Below are positions 1-8,491 of a stretch of 64,000 nucleotides of DNA, one piece after another. The notes under the pieces were generated by a model, which saw only the letters and a program-made list of their open reading frames with translations, was not told the origin of the DNA and did not search any database. Where the stretch lies: contig JAEYWX010000012.1 in assembly GCA_023428755.1 (NCBI GenBank), positions 279,224 through 343,223 of the forward strand, written 5' to 3'. Source of the DNA: Bacteroidota bacterium (GTDB lineage Bacteria > Bacteroidota > Bacteroidia > Chitinophagales > Chitinophagaceae). Numbering within the stretch: the stretch's first letter is position 1; every line of letters begins with the position of its first letter. The translations under genes were made by a program, and so were the position numbers.

Positions 1-1212
1 TACGATTTGCAAATGGCGTTGCAACGCATTCGTATTGCACAATCGGATGTAATACTTGGCAACGGTGCATTAAAACCAAGAGTTGATGCATCGGTTGTTG
101 CTGCATTGCGCCGTTATGGTTTGTATACGATGGATGGTGCAGGTAACGCCAGCACATTTATGTTACCGGGAAAAATTGTACCCACTAATCTGCCCGATTA
201 TTTTCCGAGTTTTCAATCGAGTTGGGAAATTGATTTGTGGGGAAAGTTAAAGAACAGAAAAAAAGCAGCCGTGTCACGTTACCTAGCAAGTACAGAAGGA
301 AAGAATTTTATTCTTACCAACCTTGTAAGTGATCTTGCATTAGCGTACTACGAATTACAATCCATTGATGAAACCATCCGCATCATTGATGAAACCATTG
401 TATTGCAACAGCAGGCATTTGAAGTGGTAAAAGCAAAAAAAGAAGCGGCTGTTTTAAATGAGCTTGCAGTAAAGCAATTTGAAGCACAGCTCATCAACCT
501 GCAGGCGTTTCGTACCAGTTTATTACAACAGGTGATAGAAACAGAAAGTAGGATCAATTTGCTTGCCGGAAGGTTGCCGCAAAAAATAGCACACAGCAAA
601 ACATTTGCAGCAAATGCGTTTACAGGTACAATTAAACCCGGCATTCCTGCTGCATTGCTGGAGCATCGACCCGATATTCGACAGGCTGCATTACTGGTAC
701 GTGCAACAAAAGCGGATGTGGCTGCAGCAAAGGCAGCTTTCTATCCATCGTTAAACATTACAGCAGGTATCGGTTACCAGGCTTTTCGCCCTGATTTGTT
801 GTTTCAAACACCACAATCAATTGCATATAGTTTGGTTGGAGGAATAGCAGCACCACTCATCAACCGTGCAGGTATAAAAGCCGCATTCAACACAGCAACT
901 GCAGCGCAACAGGAATCGCTATACCAATACAGTAAAACCATTGTTCATGCTTATACCGAAGTGTACACCGGTTTACTGCGTGCAGATAATCTGAAGAAAG
1001 TCTATCAACTGAAAACAGAAGAAACCAATGCACTTACTCAATCGATTTCCGTTGCGCAGGAATTATTCCGTACAGGAAGAGCTACTTATCTAGAAGTATT
1101 GTATGCACAACAGAATACATTAAAAGCAAAACTGGAATTGGTTGAAACTAGAAAGCAGCAACTGTTTACTTCTATTCAATTGTACAAGTCGCTGGGCGGC
1201 GGATGGCGTTAA
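1..1212 (+). CDS. TolC-type outer membrane efflux protein, 5' end cut by window
   Basis: Outer membrane channel subunit of a tripartite RND-type efflux or export system (NodT/OprM-like). The frame is open from base 1, so the TTG at base 7 is not a real start and the N-terminal part with the signal peptide lies outside the window. The visible 403 residues show the usual OEP pattern: long Ala/Gln/Glu-rich coiled-coil helices, the family signature LLEHRPDIRQAA followed by AAKAAFYPSLNITAGIGYQ, and a second helical repeat ending near LFRTGRATYLEVLYAQQ. The gene ends convergent with tsf and shares its terminator. Partner pump and membrane-fusion genes would be expected upstream, outside the window. 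The substrate cannot be told from the sequence. Confidence 0.9.
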   Translation, partial: YDLQMALQRIRIAQSDVILGNGALKPRVDASVVAALRRYGLYTMDGAGNASTFMLPGKIVPTNLPDYFPSFQSSWEIDLWGKLKNRKKAAVSRYLASTEGKNFILTNLVSDLALAYYELQSIDETIRIIDETIVLQQQAFEVVKAKKEAAVLNELAVKQFEAQLINLQAFRTSLLQQVIETESRINLLAGRLPQKIAHSKTFAANAFTGTIKPGIPAALLEHRPDIRQAALLVRATKADVAAAKAAFYPSLNITAGIGYQAFRPDLLFQTPQSIAYSLVGGIAAPLINRAGIKAAFNTATAAQQESLYQYSKTIVHAYTEVYTGLLRADNLKKVYQLKTEETNALTQSISVAQELFRTGRATYLEVLYAQQNTLKAKLELVETRKQQLFTSIQLYKSLGGGWR

Positions 1213-1233
1213 TCTACAATTCAGATAAAAAGA

Positions 1234-1260
1234 AGAAAGCCCTCATATTGAGGGCTTTCT
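1234..1260. terminator. Bidirectional intrinsic terminator
   Basis: A 12-bp perfect stem (AGAAAGCCCTCA with its complement) and a 3-base loop lie between the convergent efflux gene (plus) and tsf (minus). A-rich sequence lies on the left and T-containing sequence on the right, so it can serve both strands. Confidence 0.85.
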
Positions 1261-1286
1261 TTATGCATTGAATGAAGCGATAGCAA

Positions 1287-2123
1287 TTAACCTAACGCTA
1301 CACGTTTGAATGAAGTTACTTTTACATCGCCTGAAGATTTCAGGTAATCAGCAACACTCTTAGACGCATCTTTTACGAAAGCTTGTGCCAACAATGTTTG
1401 TTCTTTAAAGAACGCATTCATTTTACCTTCAGCGATCTTAGCGATCATTTCTTCAGGTTTGCCGGCCATCTTCGGATCTTGTTTCATCAAGTCCATGATG
1501 ATGTCTTTTTCACGTGCTACAACATCAGCAGGTACGCTGTCAGCATCAACCGCTACAGGGTTCATAGCAGCAATCTGCATTGCTACGTCTTTACCTGCAT
1601 CAGCAGCTTCCTTATCTAAGCCAACCAATACACCCATGCGGTAAGCACCGTGAATGTAAGAAGCTACATAAGGGGCTTCGATACGCTCAAATTTGCTGAC
1701 ACCGATTTTTTCGCCGATAGCAGCTAATTTATCGTTGATGAGGTCGGCAACTTTTGCACCGTTTACTTCAGCAGCATTCAGTTCTTCTGCACTCTTTACA
1801 TCGTTTGCTACAGCAGCATCTGCAATAGATTGTGCAAAAGCAACGAAGTCTGCATTCTTACTTACGAAATCAGTTTCGCAGCTGATGCATACAACAAAAC
1901 CAACTTTATGGTCGGCACTTGTTTGTGCAATTACCACACCTTCTTTCGCTTCACGGTCGCTACGCTTTGCAGCCACTTTTTGGCCTTGCTTACGTAACCA
2001 GTCGATCGCTGCTTCAAAATCACCGTTTGTTTCAGTTAACGCTTTACGGCAATCCATCATACCTGCACCAGTTGCCTGGCGAAGCTTATTAATATCCTGT
2101 GCACTAATTGTTACAGTTGACAT
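1287..2123 (-). CDS. tsf: Translation elongation factor Ts
   Basis: Nucleotide exchange factor that recycles EF-Tu-GDP during translation in the cytoplasm. The 278-residue length is normal. The N-terminal UBA-like domain carries the motif LRQATGAGMMDCRKAL at about residues 14-29, and the EF-Tu contact motif TDFV lies at 84-87 (CETDFVSKN). The coiled-coil and C-terminal core follow without gaps. It is the last gene of the rplM-rpsI-rpsB-tsf operon and sits 134 bases after rpsB. A strong hairpin lies in that spacer, at 2161-2210, and may adjust tsf output relative to rpsB. The start is the ATG giving MSTVTISAQDINKL. Confidence 0.98.
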   Translation of the reverse strand: MSTVTISAQDINKLRQATGAGMMDCRKALTETNGDFEAAIDWLRKQGQKVAAKRSDREAKEGVVIAQTSADHKVGFVVCISCETDFVSKNADFVAFAQSIADAAVANDVKSAEELNAAEVNGAKVADLINDKLAAIGEKIGVSKFERIEAPYVASYIHGAYRMGVLVGLDKEAADAGKDVAMQIAAMNPVAVDADSVPADVVAREKDIIMDLMKQDPKMAGKPEEMIAKIAEGKMNAFFKEQTLLAQAFVKDASKSVADYLKSSGDVKVTSFKRVALG

Positions 2124-2160
2124 TGTATAAAATTTGAAAATTTAAAATCAGGTTTATTCG

Positions 2161-2210
2161 AAAATGCTTTCTGCAAAAGTTCATGATTCAACTTAAGCAG
2201 AAAGCATTTT
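2161..2210 (-). promoter_or_regulatory. Long hairpin in the rpsB-tsf spacer
   Basis: A 14-bp perfect stem (AAAATGCTTTCTGC with GCAGAAAGCATTTT) encloses a 22-base loop that can itself pair AAGTT with AACTT. It lies between the rpsB stop and the tsf start on the transcribed strand. Attenuating or processing hairpins at this junction are known in other bacteria; a role here is inferred. Confidence 0.6.
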
Positions 2211-2257
2211 TATTTTATGAGATTGTTATACTTCTCAAGGCTTACTTTCTGCAAAAA

Positions 2258-3151
2258 TTATCTTGCAGATGTACGCTTTTGTGTACTTGGTACACGACGC
2301 TTTGGTGCGCCACCAGGACCACCGGCATTACCACCGGGACCACGGCCACCGCCACGATTACCACCACGACCACCTCTGTCACGACCGCCTTCTTCACCTT
2401 CATCAAAGCGTGGACCTTTTTCTTCCACTTCTTCTGAATCATCTTCTTCTTTTTCAACCTGGCGTTCAGCTAAACCTTCAGCAATAGCTGCAGTGATGTA
2501 TTGTGTAATGATAGCGATCGATTTTGTTGCATCATCATTACCCGGAATGAAGTAATCAACTTTGTTTGGATCGCAGTTTGTATCAACCACACCAAAAGTT
2601 GTAACGCCTAAACGTTTTGCTTCAGCCAAAGCAATGTGCTCATGACCAATATCAACCAGGAACAATGCAGCAGGGATACGGCTCATGTTTGCGATACCAC
2701 CCAATACTTTTTCCATTTTCTCTTTATCACGGCTCAATTGCAGACGCTCTTTCTTTGTAATACTGTCGAAAGAACCATCGTTCAACATTTTTTCAATGCT
2801 CTGCATTTTCTTAACACTCTTACGAACAGTGTTGAAGTTGGTTAACATACCACCCAACCAACGGTCGGTTACGTAAGGCATGTTTACTTTTTGTGCGCAC
2901 TCAGTAACAATTTCTTTTGCTTGCTTCTTTGTTGCTACAAACATGATTTTTTTACCACTGCGTGCCAATTGCTTCATGGCAGCTGCAGTTTCCTGCAAAC
3001 CTTCAACAGTTTTGTTGAGGTCGATGATGTGAATACCTTTCTTTTCAGCAAAGATGTAAGGCAACATCTTGGGATTCCACTTCTTCTTCAGGTGACCGAA
3101 ATGCACACCTGCTTCGAGTAATTGCTGTTGTAATGAAGTGTTATTTTCCAT
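2258..3151 (-). CDS. rpsB: Ribosomal protein uS2 with Gly/Arg-rich tail
   Basis: Small-subunit ribosomal protein S2. The core (about residues 1-238) shows the family hallmarks: LLEAGVHFGHLKKKWNPKM near the N-terminus, FVATKKQAKEIV, YVTDRWLGGMLTNF and the C-terminal IPGNDDATKSI. At 297 residues it is longer than the usual 230-260: after an acidic stretch (EKEEDDSEEVEEKG) there is a tail of about 50 residues made mostly of Gly, Arg and Asn in RGG-like steps, ending in a basic segment. The tail is low complexity and RNA-binding in character. The gene is third in the rplM-rpsI-rpsB-tsf operon. An internal hairpin precedes it at 3204-3223. Confidence 0.97.
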   Translation of the reverse strand: MENNTSLQQQLLEAGVHFGHLKKKWNPKMLPYIFAEKKGIHIIDLNKTVEGLQETAAAMKQLARSGKKIMFVATKKQAKEIVTECAQKVNMPYVTDRWLGGMLTNFNTVRKSVKKMQSIEKMLNDGSFDSITKKERLQLSRDKEKMEKVLGGIANMSRIPAALFLVDIGHEHIALAEAKRLGVTTFGVVDTNCDPNKVDYFIPGNDDATKSIAIITQYITAAIAEGLAERQVEKEEDDSEEVEEKGPRFDEGEEGGRDRGGRGGNRGGGRGPGGNAGGPGGAPKRRVPSTQKRTSAR

Positions 3152-3203
3152 TATAATTTGTTTATCGTTTTTTGTTTCTTGTTTCCTGTTTGGCAGCGGG
3201 AAA

Positions 3204-3223
3204 GTGGTTTAACAATAAACCAC
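3204..3223 (-). promoter_or_regulatory. Hairpin upstream of rpsB
   Basis: GTGGTTTA and TAAACCAC form an 8-bp perfect stem with a 4-base loop in the 94-base spacer between rpsI and rpsB. It could be a processing site or a site of S2 feedback. There is no T-run on the transcribed strand, so it is not a classic terminator. Confidence 0.4.
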
Positions 3224-3245
3224 AAACCCACAACCATAAACTATA

Positions 3246-3635
3246 TTAACGTTTAGAGAACTGGTAGCTTCTACGTGCTTTCTTCTTACCAAATTTCTTA
3301 CGTTCAACACCACGTGGATCACGCTTTAATAAACCTGCAGCTTTTAATACAGGACGATATTCAGCATTTACTTCCAGCAATGCACGGGCAATACCCAGTT
3401 TTACTGCTTCTGCCTGTCCTTTAATACCACCACCGCTTGCATTGATTTTGATATCAAACTTGTCTAATGAGTCAATAGACTTTAAAGGAGCTTCTACCTG
3501 ATTTTGTAAATACACCAGGCTGAAGTATTCTTTGTAGTTTTTGTCGTTCACGGTAATTGTTCCGTTACCCTTGCTCAGAAATACACGGGTAATGGCTTCT
3601 TTACGGCGACCAACTGCGTTTTTTTGCTTTTCCAT
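3246..3635 (-). CDS. rpsI: Ribosomal protein uS9
   Basis: Small-subunit ribosomal protein S9, which reaches the P-site tRNA through its basic C-terminus. The 129 residues have the expected start NAVGRRKEAITRVFL, the central GGGIKGQAEAVKLGIARALL and the signature end GVERKKFGKKKARRSYQFSKR, with the invariant KR tail. It lies 41 bases downstream of rplM; the spacer holds a GC-rich palindrome (3651-3668). The rplM-rpsI pairing is nearly universal in bacteria. Confidence 0.98.
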   Translation of the reverse strand: MEKQKNAVGRRKEAITRVFLSKGNGTITVNDKNYKEYFSLVYLQNQVEAPLKSIDSLDKFDIKINASGGGIKGQAEAVKLGIARALLEVNAEYRPVLKAAGLLKRDPRGVERKKFGKKKARRSYQFSKR

Positions 3636-3650
3636 TTATAAAATTTTACT

Positions 3651-3668
3651 CTCCTCCGGTTGGCGGAG
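3651..3668. repeat. Short GC-rich palindrome in rplM-rpsI spacer
   Basis: CTCC-T-CC, loop GGTT, GG-C-GGAG gives a small hairpin with one mismatch. It resembles other GC palindromes in this window (24925-24939, 33977-33999, 35841-35871, 38526-38547). Confidence 0.4.
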
Positions 3669-3676
3669 ATGGGGGT

Positions 3677-4120
3677 TTAGAATTTCAGTTCTTTTGGTTG
3701 TTGTGCTTTGTGCTGATGTTCTGCGCCAGCATACACAAATAATTTTTTATACATCTTACGACCCAAACGGTTTTTTGGCAACATGCCTTTTACTGCACGC
3801 TCAATTACCACTTCCGGGCGACGACGCATCAAATCTTTTGCGATTTCAATTTTCTGACCACCTGGGTAACCACTAAAGTTGTGATATTCTTTGTACTCCG
3901 TTTTTGTACCTGTAAATACAGCCTTATCAGCATTAATTACAATTACATAATCGCCACAATCAACGTGTGGTGTGTAATACGCTTTGTTCTTGCCACGTAA
4001 AATAGCAGCAATCTTCGAACACATGCGGCCAACGGTTTGATTGGTGCCGTCAACAACGTACCAGTTACGCTGCACGGTAGCCTCGTTCGCATGTTTTGTA
4101 GTGAAATGTAGTTTACTCAT
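3677..4120 (-). CDS. rplM: Ribosomal protein uL13
   Basis: Large-subunit ribosomal protein L13, an early assembly protein. The 147 residues show NWYVVDGTNQTVGRMCSKIA, HVDCGDYVIVINADKAVFTG, the YHNFSGYPGG loop and the basic IERAVKGMLPKNRLGRKM segment. The frame is open 30 residues further upstream to 4210, but that extension is rich in Pro/Gly/Lys, has no counterpart in the family and overlaps the leader hairpins, so the ATG at 4120 (MSKLHFTTKH) is chosen. It is the first gene of the rplM-rpsI-rpsB-tsf operon, about 60 bases downstream of the predicted start of transcription. Confidence 0.97.
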   Translation of the reverse strand: MSKLHFTTKHANEATVQRNWYVVDGTNQTVGRMCSKIAAILRGKNKAYYTPHVDCGDYVIVINADKAVFTGTKTEYKEYHNFSGYPGGQKIEIAKDLMRRRPEVVIERAVKGMLPKNRLGRKMYKKLFVYAGAEHQHKAQQPKELKF

Positions 4121-4134
4121 TGTTTGTTGTTTTT

Positions 4135-4185
4135 CCACGCCATCCCGTGGTTTATTGAAAAATTTCCCGTTTTTAGCAACGGGTC
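4135..4185 (-). promoter_or_regulatory. Two-hairpin leader of the rplM operon
   Basis: In the 60-base leader, two hairpins can form on the transcript. The first pairs CCCGTT with AACGGG (4168-4185, 6-base loop); the second pairs CCACG with CGTGG (4135-4150, 6-base loop) 15 bases before the start codon. Such leaders often bind a protein product of the operon (here L13 would be the natural candidate). The binding is inferred; the stems are seen. Confidence 0.5.
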
Positions 4186-4186
4186 G

Positions 4187-4219
4187 CAAAGGTAGGCCTG
4201 CCGGCACCACTTCTCCAAA
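4187..4219 (-). promoter_or_regulatory. Promoter of the rplM-rpsI-rpsB-tsf operon
   Basis: Read on the minus strand: TTTG (4219-4216), 21 bases, TACCTTTG (4194-4187). This is a full match to the Bacteroidetes vegetative consensus TTTG-N19/21-TAnnTTTG. Transcription should start near 4180. Confidence 0.8.
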
Positions 4220-4380
4220 GAAATACAGGAGTATTTTTTATTGCACTTTCACAATAAATTGATTTTCAATGAAAATTTTGCTCAATTATTTTAGAGCATG
4301 GCTGAAACCTGCGCCAAATAAGGAAAACAGAAGGGTACAATCGGTAAAAGTGCTGCTGGCTGTGCGTTAAGCTGTGGTGT

Positions 4381-5223
4381 TTAATAACCGGTTGGGCACT
4401 TGTAAGAAGTAATACTGAAAGTAACACCAAGCGTTGCCATAATATATTGATCACGCTGGCCGCTGAAGCCACGTTGGGTTCCGGCCACACCAATAGGTGT
4501 TCCTGTTTCGTAGCTGCGGTCTTGTAAAAAAGAAGCAGGTGAGCCAACGGGAAATGCTGCAATACCGGCATAAGTGCCTGAAACATCATCAATGAAATCG
4601 GTGGTGGTAAAGCGGTGTACAATTTCGAAATTAAAGTTCACCCGATCGTTCCAGGCATATTTCACCCCCACACCTAATGGAAACGCAAAAGCGGTGGTGG
4701 AATATAGTTTCCTGTCGGGGTAAGCGGCAGAACCCTGGCCTTCTGTGCCTAATGGACGAAGAAAGTATTTTTCGCCGTTCAGGTAAGCATACGGATCGAA
4801 ACTGATAAATCCTGCACCAAAGGTTACATAAGGAGTAAAGCGTTGGTTGGGATTGGTGGGGTTGAAACGGAAAAAATTAAAATCGCCCTGCAACATCAGC
4901 TCCCACAAATTGGTATTGAAACTGAGGTTCCGGCGCATCTGAAACTCATTCTTCTTTTCATAGATATCACTGTAACCCAACTGAGCATAATTGGCTCCGA
5001 TACGTACTGCTACATAATCGTTGATTTGTTTCCGAAAGAAAATACCGGCTGCTATTTTGGGGCGGTTCAATCGTTTATCAGGATTCAGATCGCCAAAATA
5101 ATGAGCTGCTCCAAGGTGAACACCAAACTCCCCATCATGACGGTATCCATCGTACTGGGCATTAACAGCAGAAGGTGTTGCAACTAAACAAAGGGCGAAC
5201 AGGCTAAACAGTAATTTTTTCAT
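4381..5223 (-). CDS. PorG-like outer membrane beta-barrel protein (DUF6089)
   Basis: Predicted outer-membrane beta-barrel. The 280 residues start with a signal peptide (MKKLLFSLFALCLVATPSAVNAQ), followed by GEFGVHLGAAHYFGDLNP, the N-terminal pattern of the DUF6089 family to which the type IX secretion protein PorG belongs. Alternating aromatic/polar strands run through FTPYVTFGAGFISFDPYAY and FNFEIVHRFTTTDFIDDVSGTY. It is last in a minus-strand run, 68 bases after nadK; nadK next to a PorG-like gene is a familiar arrangement in Bacteroidetes. The family assignment is firm in general form; whether this is the working PorG or a paralog is not decided by sequence alone. Confidence 0.75.
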   Translation of the reverse strand: MKKLLFSLFALCLVATPSAVNAQYDGYRHDGEFGVHLGAAHYFGDLNPDKRLNRPKIAAGIFFRKQINDYVAVRIGANYAQLGYSDIYEKKNEFQMRRNLSFNTNLWELMLQGDFNFFRFNPTNPNQRFTPYVTFGAGFISFDPYAYLNGEKYFLRPLGTEGQGSAAYPDRKLYSTTAFAFPLGVGVKYAWNDRVNFNFEIVHRFTTTDFIDDVSGTYAGIAAFPVGSPASFLQDRSYETGTPIGVAGTQRGFSGQRDQYIMATLGVTFSITSYKCPTGY

Positions 5224-5291
5224 CAGTATGAATTCTCAGAAATGTAATAACGCAAATATCAGGGTTTTCATATATCGGACTACTGTAACTG

Positions 5292-6170
5292 CTAATTTCT
5301 CCTGTCGAGCCCCCACGATAATTTGTTCCGCAAGGTTTGCAGAAAATTATTTTCATTCAATCGGATGAGGCTTACTGTAAATTCTTCTTTCTTAACAGCC
5401 AGTTGAATGGTTTTTTGTACGATCTCTTTGCGGGAATCGAGCGTACATAAAAAGCTATCGGCTCTTCCTTCAATTTCAAATGAAATGATATTGTTGTCCG
5501 GCACCACAATGGGCCTCACATTGAGATTGTGTGGGGCAACAGGTGTTATTACAAAACTACCTGAATCCGGAAATACAATGGGGCCATTACAGCTAAGCGA
5601 GTACCCGGTTGATCCTGTTGGTGTGGCCACGATCAAACCATCAGCCCAATAACTGTTCAGAAACTCTCCGTTTAAATATGCATGAATCTTGATCATGGAA
5701 GATGTATCCAGCTTATGAATGGCAAACTCATTCAACGCATAAGGCGTATCGCCAAAGAGCGACATGTTACTATCCAGATGTATCAGCGTACGTTCATCTT
5801 CTACAAACGTTCGATTTTTTAAAGAGGCCACCACGGTTTCCAGCTCTTCCCGGCCAATACTGGCCAAAAATCCAAGTCGGCCAAAGTTGATACCGAGCAA
5901 TGGAATATCCTGGTTACGCACCATGGTAACGGTGTCGAGTAATGTACCATCGCCACCGAGGCTGATCATGCATTCAAACGAGTCGTTGAGGTCTTCTGAA
6001 GAGTGAAAAAGTGACGGTTCAGTATCAAATGAAATATCCTGTCGTATCTGCTCATAAAACCCACGGTACATGCTTACGTCAATATGCTGATCTTTCAATT
6101 CCTGGAGTAAACGCTGTACATCTTCTTTCTGATCCGATTCATATACCCTGCTGTAGATAGCTACTTTCAT
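5292..6170 (-). CDS. nadK: NAD kinase
   Basis: ATP-NAD kinase that makes NADP from NAD in the cytoplasm. The 292 residues show the diagnostic GGDGT at about 72-76 (SLGGDGTLLDTV), GINFGRLGFLA, the conserved NE in ALNEFAIHK, and the substrate-binding TPTGSTGYSLSCNGP. The C-terminal NLNVRPIVVPDN stretch is also typical. It lies between the BamA/TamA-like gene (77-base gap) and the PorG-like gene (68-base gap) on the same strand. No unusual residues were seen. Confidence 0.97.
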   Translation of the reverse strand: MKVAIYSRVYESDQKEDVQRLLQELKDQHIDVSMYRGFYEQIRQDISFDTEPSLFHSSEDLNDSFECMISLGGDGTLLDTVTMVRNQDIPLLGINFGRLGFLASIGREELETVVASLKNRTFVEDERTLIHLDSNMSLFGDTPYALNEFAIHKLDTSSMIKIHAYLNGEFLNSYWADGLIVATPTGSTGYSLSCNGPIVFPDSGSFVITPVAPHNLNVRPIVVPDNNIISFEIEGRADSFLCTLDSRKEIVQKTIQLAVKKEEFTVSLIRLNENNFLQTLRNKLSWGLDRRN

Positions 6171-6247
6171 CAGCTTATTTTTTTCGTATGGGTTGAAGTT
6201 ATTAGTGTTGTAGAAACAAGTTGATCAGGTGTTGTTAAAGGGTTTGT

Positions 6248-7741
6248 TTAAAAATCTCTGCGTACATGTAAAAATAATCCCTTTTCGCCCAATTGGTTAA
6301 AGGAATATTCGAAGCGGGCTACAAAGTCGTAATAGCTTAATACATCTATGCCGGCACCATAGGTATATAAAAATCTGTTGTTGAGAATACTATTGGTGTA
6401 GGCAGGCAAATGACTGGCACCAATATCACCGTATACTTTTGCTATGATCTTGAATGGGATTTTTTTGTACTTCTCATTTTTGATGATAAATGTAGGTACG
6501 TTGAGATTCAGCACTTCCTGTCGCAGCGTTCCTTTCAATATGCCTGCTTGTACACCATCGATTACATAGTATTCCAAACCACGCATGAAATAATCGCCAT
6601 AGCCCAACGCTCCCATATTATACATTGGTTGCTGAAAGGGAACTTTTACAAGGTAATAGCCAATAGCTGATGCAGATGTTTTTTTTGAGAGTTGAAAAAA
6701 CTTTCCTGCTTTACCGGAAAACTGCCAGAGGTTCATTCCCTTGGCGCCTAATCCTCTTTGTGTAAAGATGCCGCTGAACAAAAATCCTTTCCATGGATAT
6801 ACATTATTATTGGCATTGAAATATTGATAGCTGTACACAAATTCGCCATAGGCCTGCCGTGTTTTGTTATTGTTGAAAAACGGGAGAAAGCCTTTCAATG
6901 AATTATCGGCAATCAGTTGGTTTACACTGTCGGGAATTTTTTCATCTACATAACTCAGCCGGAAAGTGTGACGGTTATTAACCCCTTTGCGGATAGAGTA
7001 GCCAGCTTCAATTTTAAATGTGGTGCGTACAAATTCATTGATCTGCGCATTACTAACGGGGAAGAATACCTGCTTGTTACTGTCAGTAGCATAGGTCATC
7101 TGGCGAAACTGTTTGTAATAGATGCCGCCCAGAAAACCTCTCTCCAGCTTTTTATCGGCATACGGCTGCTCGTAAAAAATGGAATACTCTCGTGTGTAGC
7201 CGTTAATAAAATTGAAGTTGAGTTTATCTCTTCTGCCCGATACGTTGTCCCAGTTCAGCTTTAATCCATAATTCACCCGTTCAAGACTTCCGCCCTGCTC
7301 CACTAGCCATTGATTGGGATTACGATCTACCAATTTAAAATAGGGGAATGGAAATAGGTACCAGCGTTCTTTTACATCAAAAACGAGATCAACATGTTTT
7401 TCGTCCCACGAAACAATGCGGGGAATCACCTCCAGAAAAAGCAATGTATTCAACACGTTCACCCGTGCCTGCTCTATTTGTTCTTCCAGTTGTTTTGGAG
7501 AAAACTCGGCACCTGCCCGGAAAGGAACTTCCCGCAGAATGATGTATTCTTTTGTTTTTTTATTTCCAGTTACAATCAGTGTGCGGATTTTGAGTTCAGC
7601 GGAATCAGGAAATTGACGAATGATCTTTTGAAGTTTTTCTTTTGCTGTATCAATCGCAACCGAAGGCTGTGCACAAATGCTTGCAAACAACAATTGAAAC
7701 AGAAAAAAGAAAAGGGTGCTATATAAAAACTTCAGCAGCAT
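6248..7741 (-). CDS. BamA/TamA-family outer membrane protein
   Basis: Omp85-superfamily protein of the outer membrane. A signal peptide (MLLKFLYST... to about residue 25) is followed by one POTRA-like domain at roughly 48-131 (LKIRTLIVTGNKKTKEYIILREV, then FDVKERWY) and a beta-barrel that ends in Phe, the usual barrel-assembly signature (HVRRDF). With 497 residues and a single POTRA it is much shorter than BamA itself, so it is more likely an accessory TamA-like or strain-specific Omp85 protein. It sits in the minus-strand run between the CBS protein and nadK. Its substrate is unknown. Confidence 0.8.
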   Translation of the reverse strand: MLLKFLYSTLFFFLFQLLFASICAQPSVAIDTAKEKLQKIIRQFPDSAELKIRTLIVTGNKKTKEYIILREVPFRAGAEFSPKQLEEQIEQARVNVLNTLLFLEVIPRIVSWDEKHVDLVFDVKERWYLFPFPYFKLVDRNPNQWLVEQGGSLERVNYGLKLNWDNVSGRRDKLNFNFINGYTREYSIFYEQPYADKKLERGFLGGIYYKQFRQMTYATDSNKQVFFPVSNAQINEFVRTTFKIEAGYSIRKGVNNRHTFRLSYVDEKIPDSVNQLIADNSLKGFLPFFNNNKTRQAYGEFVYSYQYFNANNNVYPWKGFLFSGIFTQRGLGAKGMNLWQFSGKAGKFFQLSKKTSASAIGYYLVKVPFQQPMYNMGALGYGDYFMRGLEYYVIDGVQAGILKGTLRQEVLNLNVPTFIIKNEKYKKIPFKIIAKVYGDIGASHLPAYTNSILNNRFLYTYGAGIDVLSYYDFVARFEYSFNQLGEKGLFLHVRRDF

Positions 7742-7814
7742 AGTTTGTTTTCTGCTAAAAGCAGAACCTTAAATGTACTATGATTTGAGGAGAAAAATGA
7801 TTCTGTGGAAGAAT

Positions 7815-8480
7815 CTAAATGTTAAGATAATTCATGAGGTGATCATAGTTCAAACGCAATTCTTCTTCTGACAGATTTTCGCCAAAATACTGAATGATAT
7901 TGTACTCGTACCGTTCAAACGAAGAGAGAATATCCTGAATATCGCTTTTGTTTACTTTAATGGCTACCATTAATTCACCGGTTGAGGGGTCGGTCCAGGT
8001 GTTGAGGTGAATGATCTTTGCATTATTTGATTCAACAATACGGCCTATTTCAGAAATGTAAAAACTATTGGGCGCCATTTGCAGTATAATAATACCACCG
8101 GGAATTGCTGCCGAATTATAATGAGCCGTAGCCTGCAGCAGATCTTCCATTGTAATAACGCCCATCAATTCCCCATCTTCTTTTACCACTGGCAAAATAC
8201 TCAGCTTTTGCTGATGCATGATCTTAAGCGGCACAAGAAAAAAATCAGCTGGGTTAATGCGTGCAGGTACACCGTTATGCATGAATGTTTCAACAGTTGA
8301 AGTTTCTGCTTCAAATTCCAGCTCTTCTTCGTGTACTAAACCAATGTACTTGTGATCCTTTACAACAGGAAGTTCAGTAATGCGATGTTCTTTCATGAAA
8401 TCCAACGCCTGCCGAACCGTATCTGTGGCCTGAAGTGTGGGTATGTGGTTTGATATAAGCTCGGCTGCTGTCATTGTCAT
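7815..8480 (-). CDS. CBS-pair protein with C-terminal ACT-like region
   Basis: Cytoplasmic regulatory protein of 221 residues. Two CBS motifs occupy about residues 1-120 (TVRQALDFMKEHRITELPVV, then PLKIMHQQKLSILPVVKEDG followed by MGVITMEDLL). CBS pairs bind adenine nucleotides. The C-terminal 90 residues (GIIILQMAPNSFYISEIGRI onward) look like an ACT-type beta-alpha-beta fold. The gene is only 11 bases after the alpha/beta hydrolase, so the two are co-transcribed. A CBS gene next to nadK and a PorG-like gene is a recurrent Bacteroidetes neighbourhood. The ligand is unknown. Confidence 0.85.
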   Translation of the reverse strand: MTMTAAELISNHIPTLQATDTVRQALDFMKEHRITELPVVKDHKYIGLVHEEELEFEAETSTVETFMHNGVPARINPADFFLVPLKIMHQQKLSILPVVKEDGELMGVITMEDLLQATAHYNSAAIPGGIIILQMAPNSFYISEIGRIVESNNAKIIHLNTWTDPSTGELMVAIKVNKSDIQDILSSFERYEYNIIQYFGENLSEEELRLNYDHLMNYLNI

Positions 8481-8491
8481 TTGTTTCTTCG

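Noticed and set aside
2183..2487. Open frames opposite the rpsB tail, rich in Pro, Thr or His
   Set aside because: They reflect the GGN/CGN codons of the Gly/Arg tail on the other strand.
4121..4210. N-terminal extension of rplM to 4210
   Set aside because: It would place coding sequence over the leader hairpins and overlap the -7 box; the family starts at the ATG at 4120.
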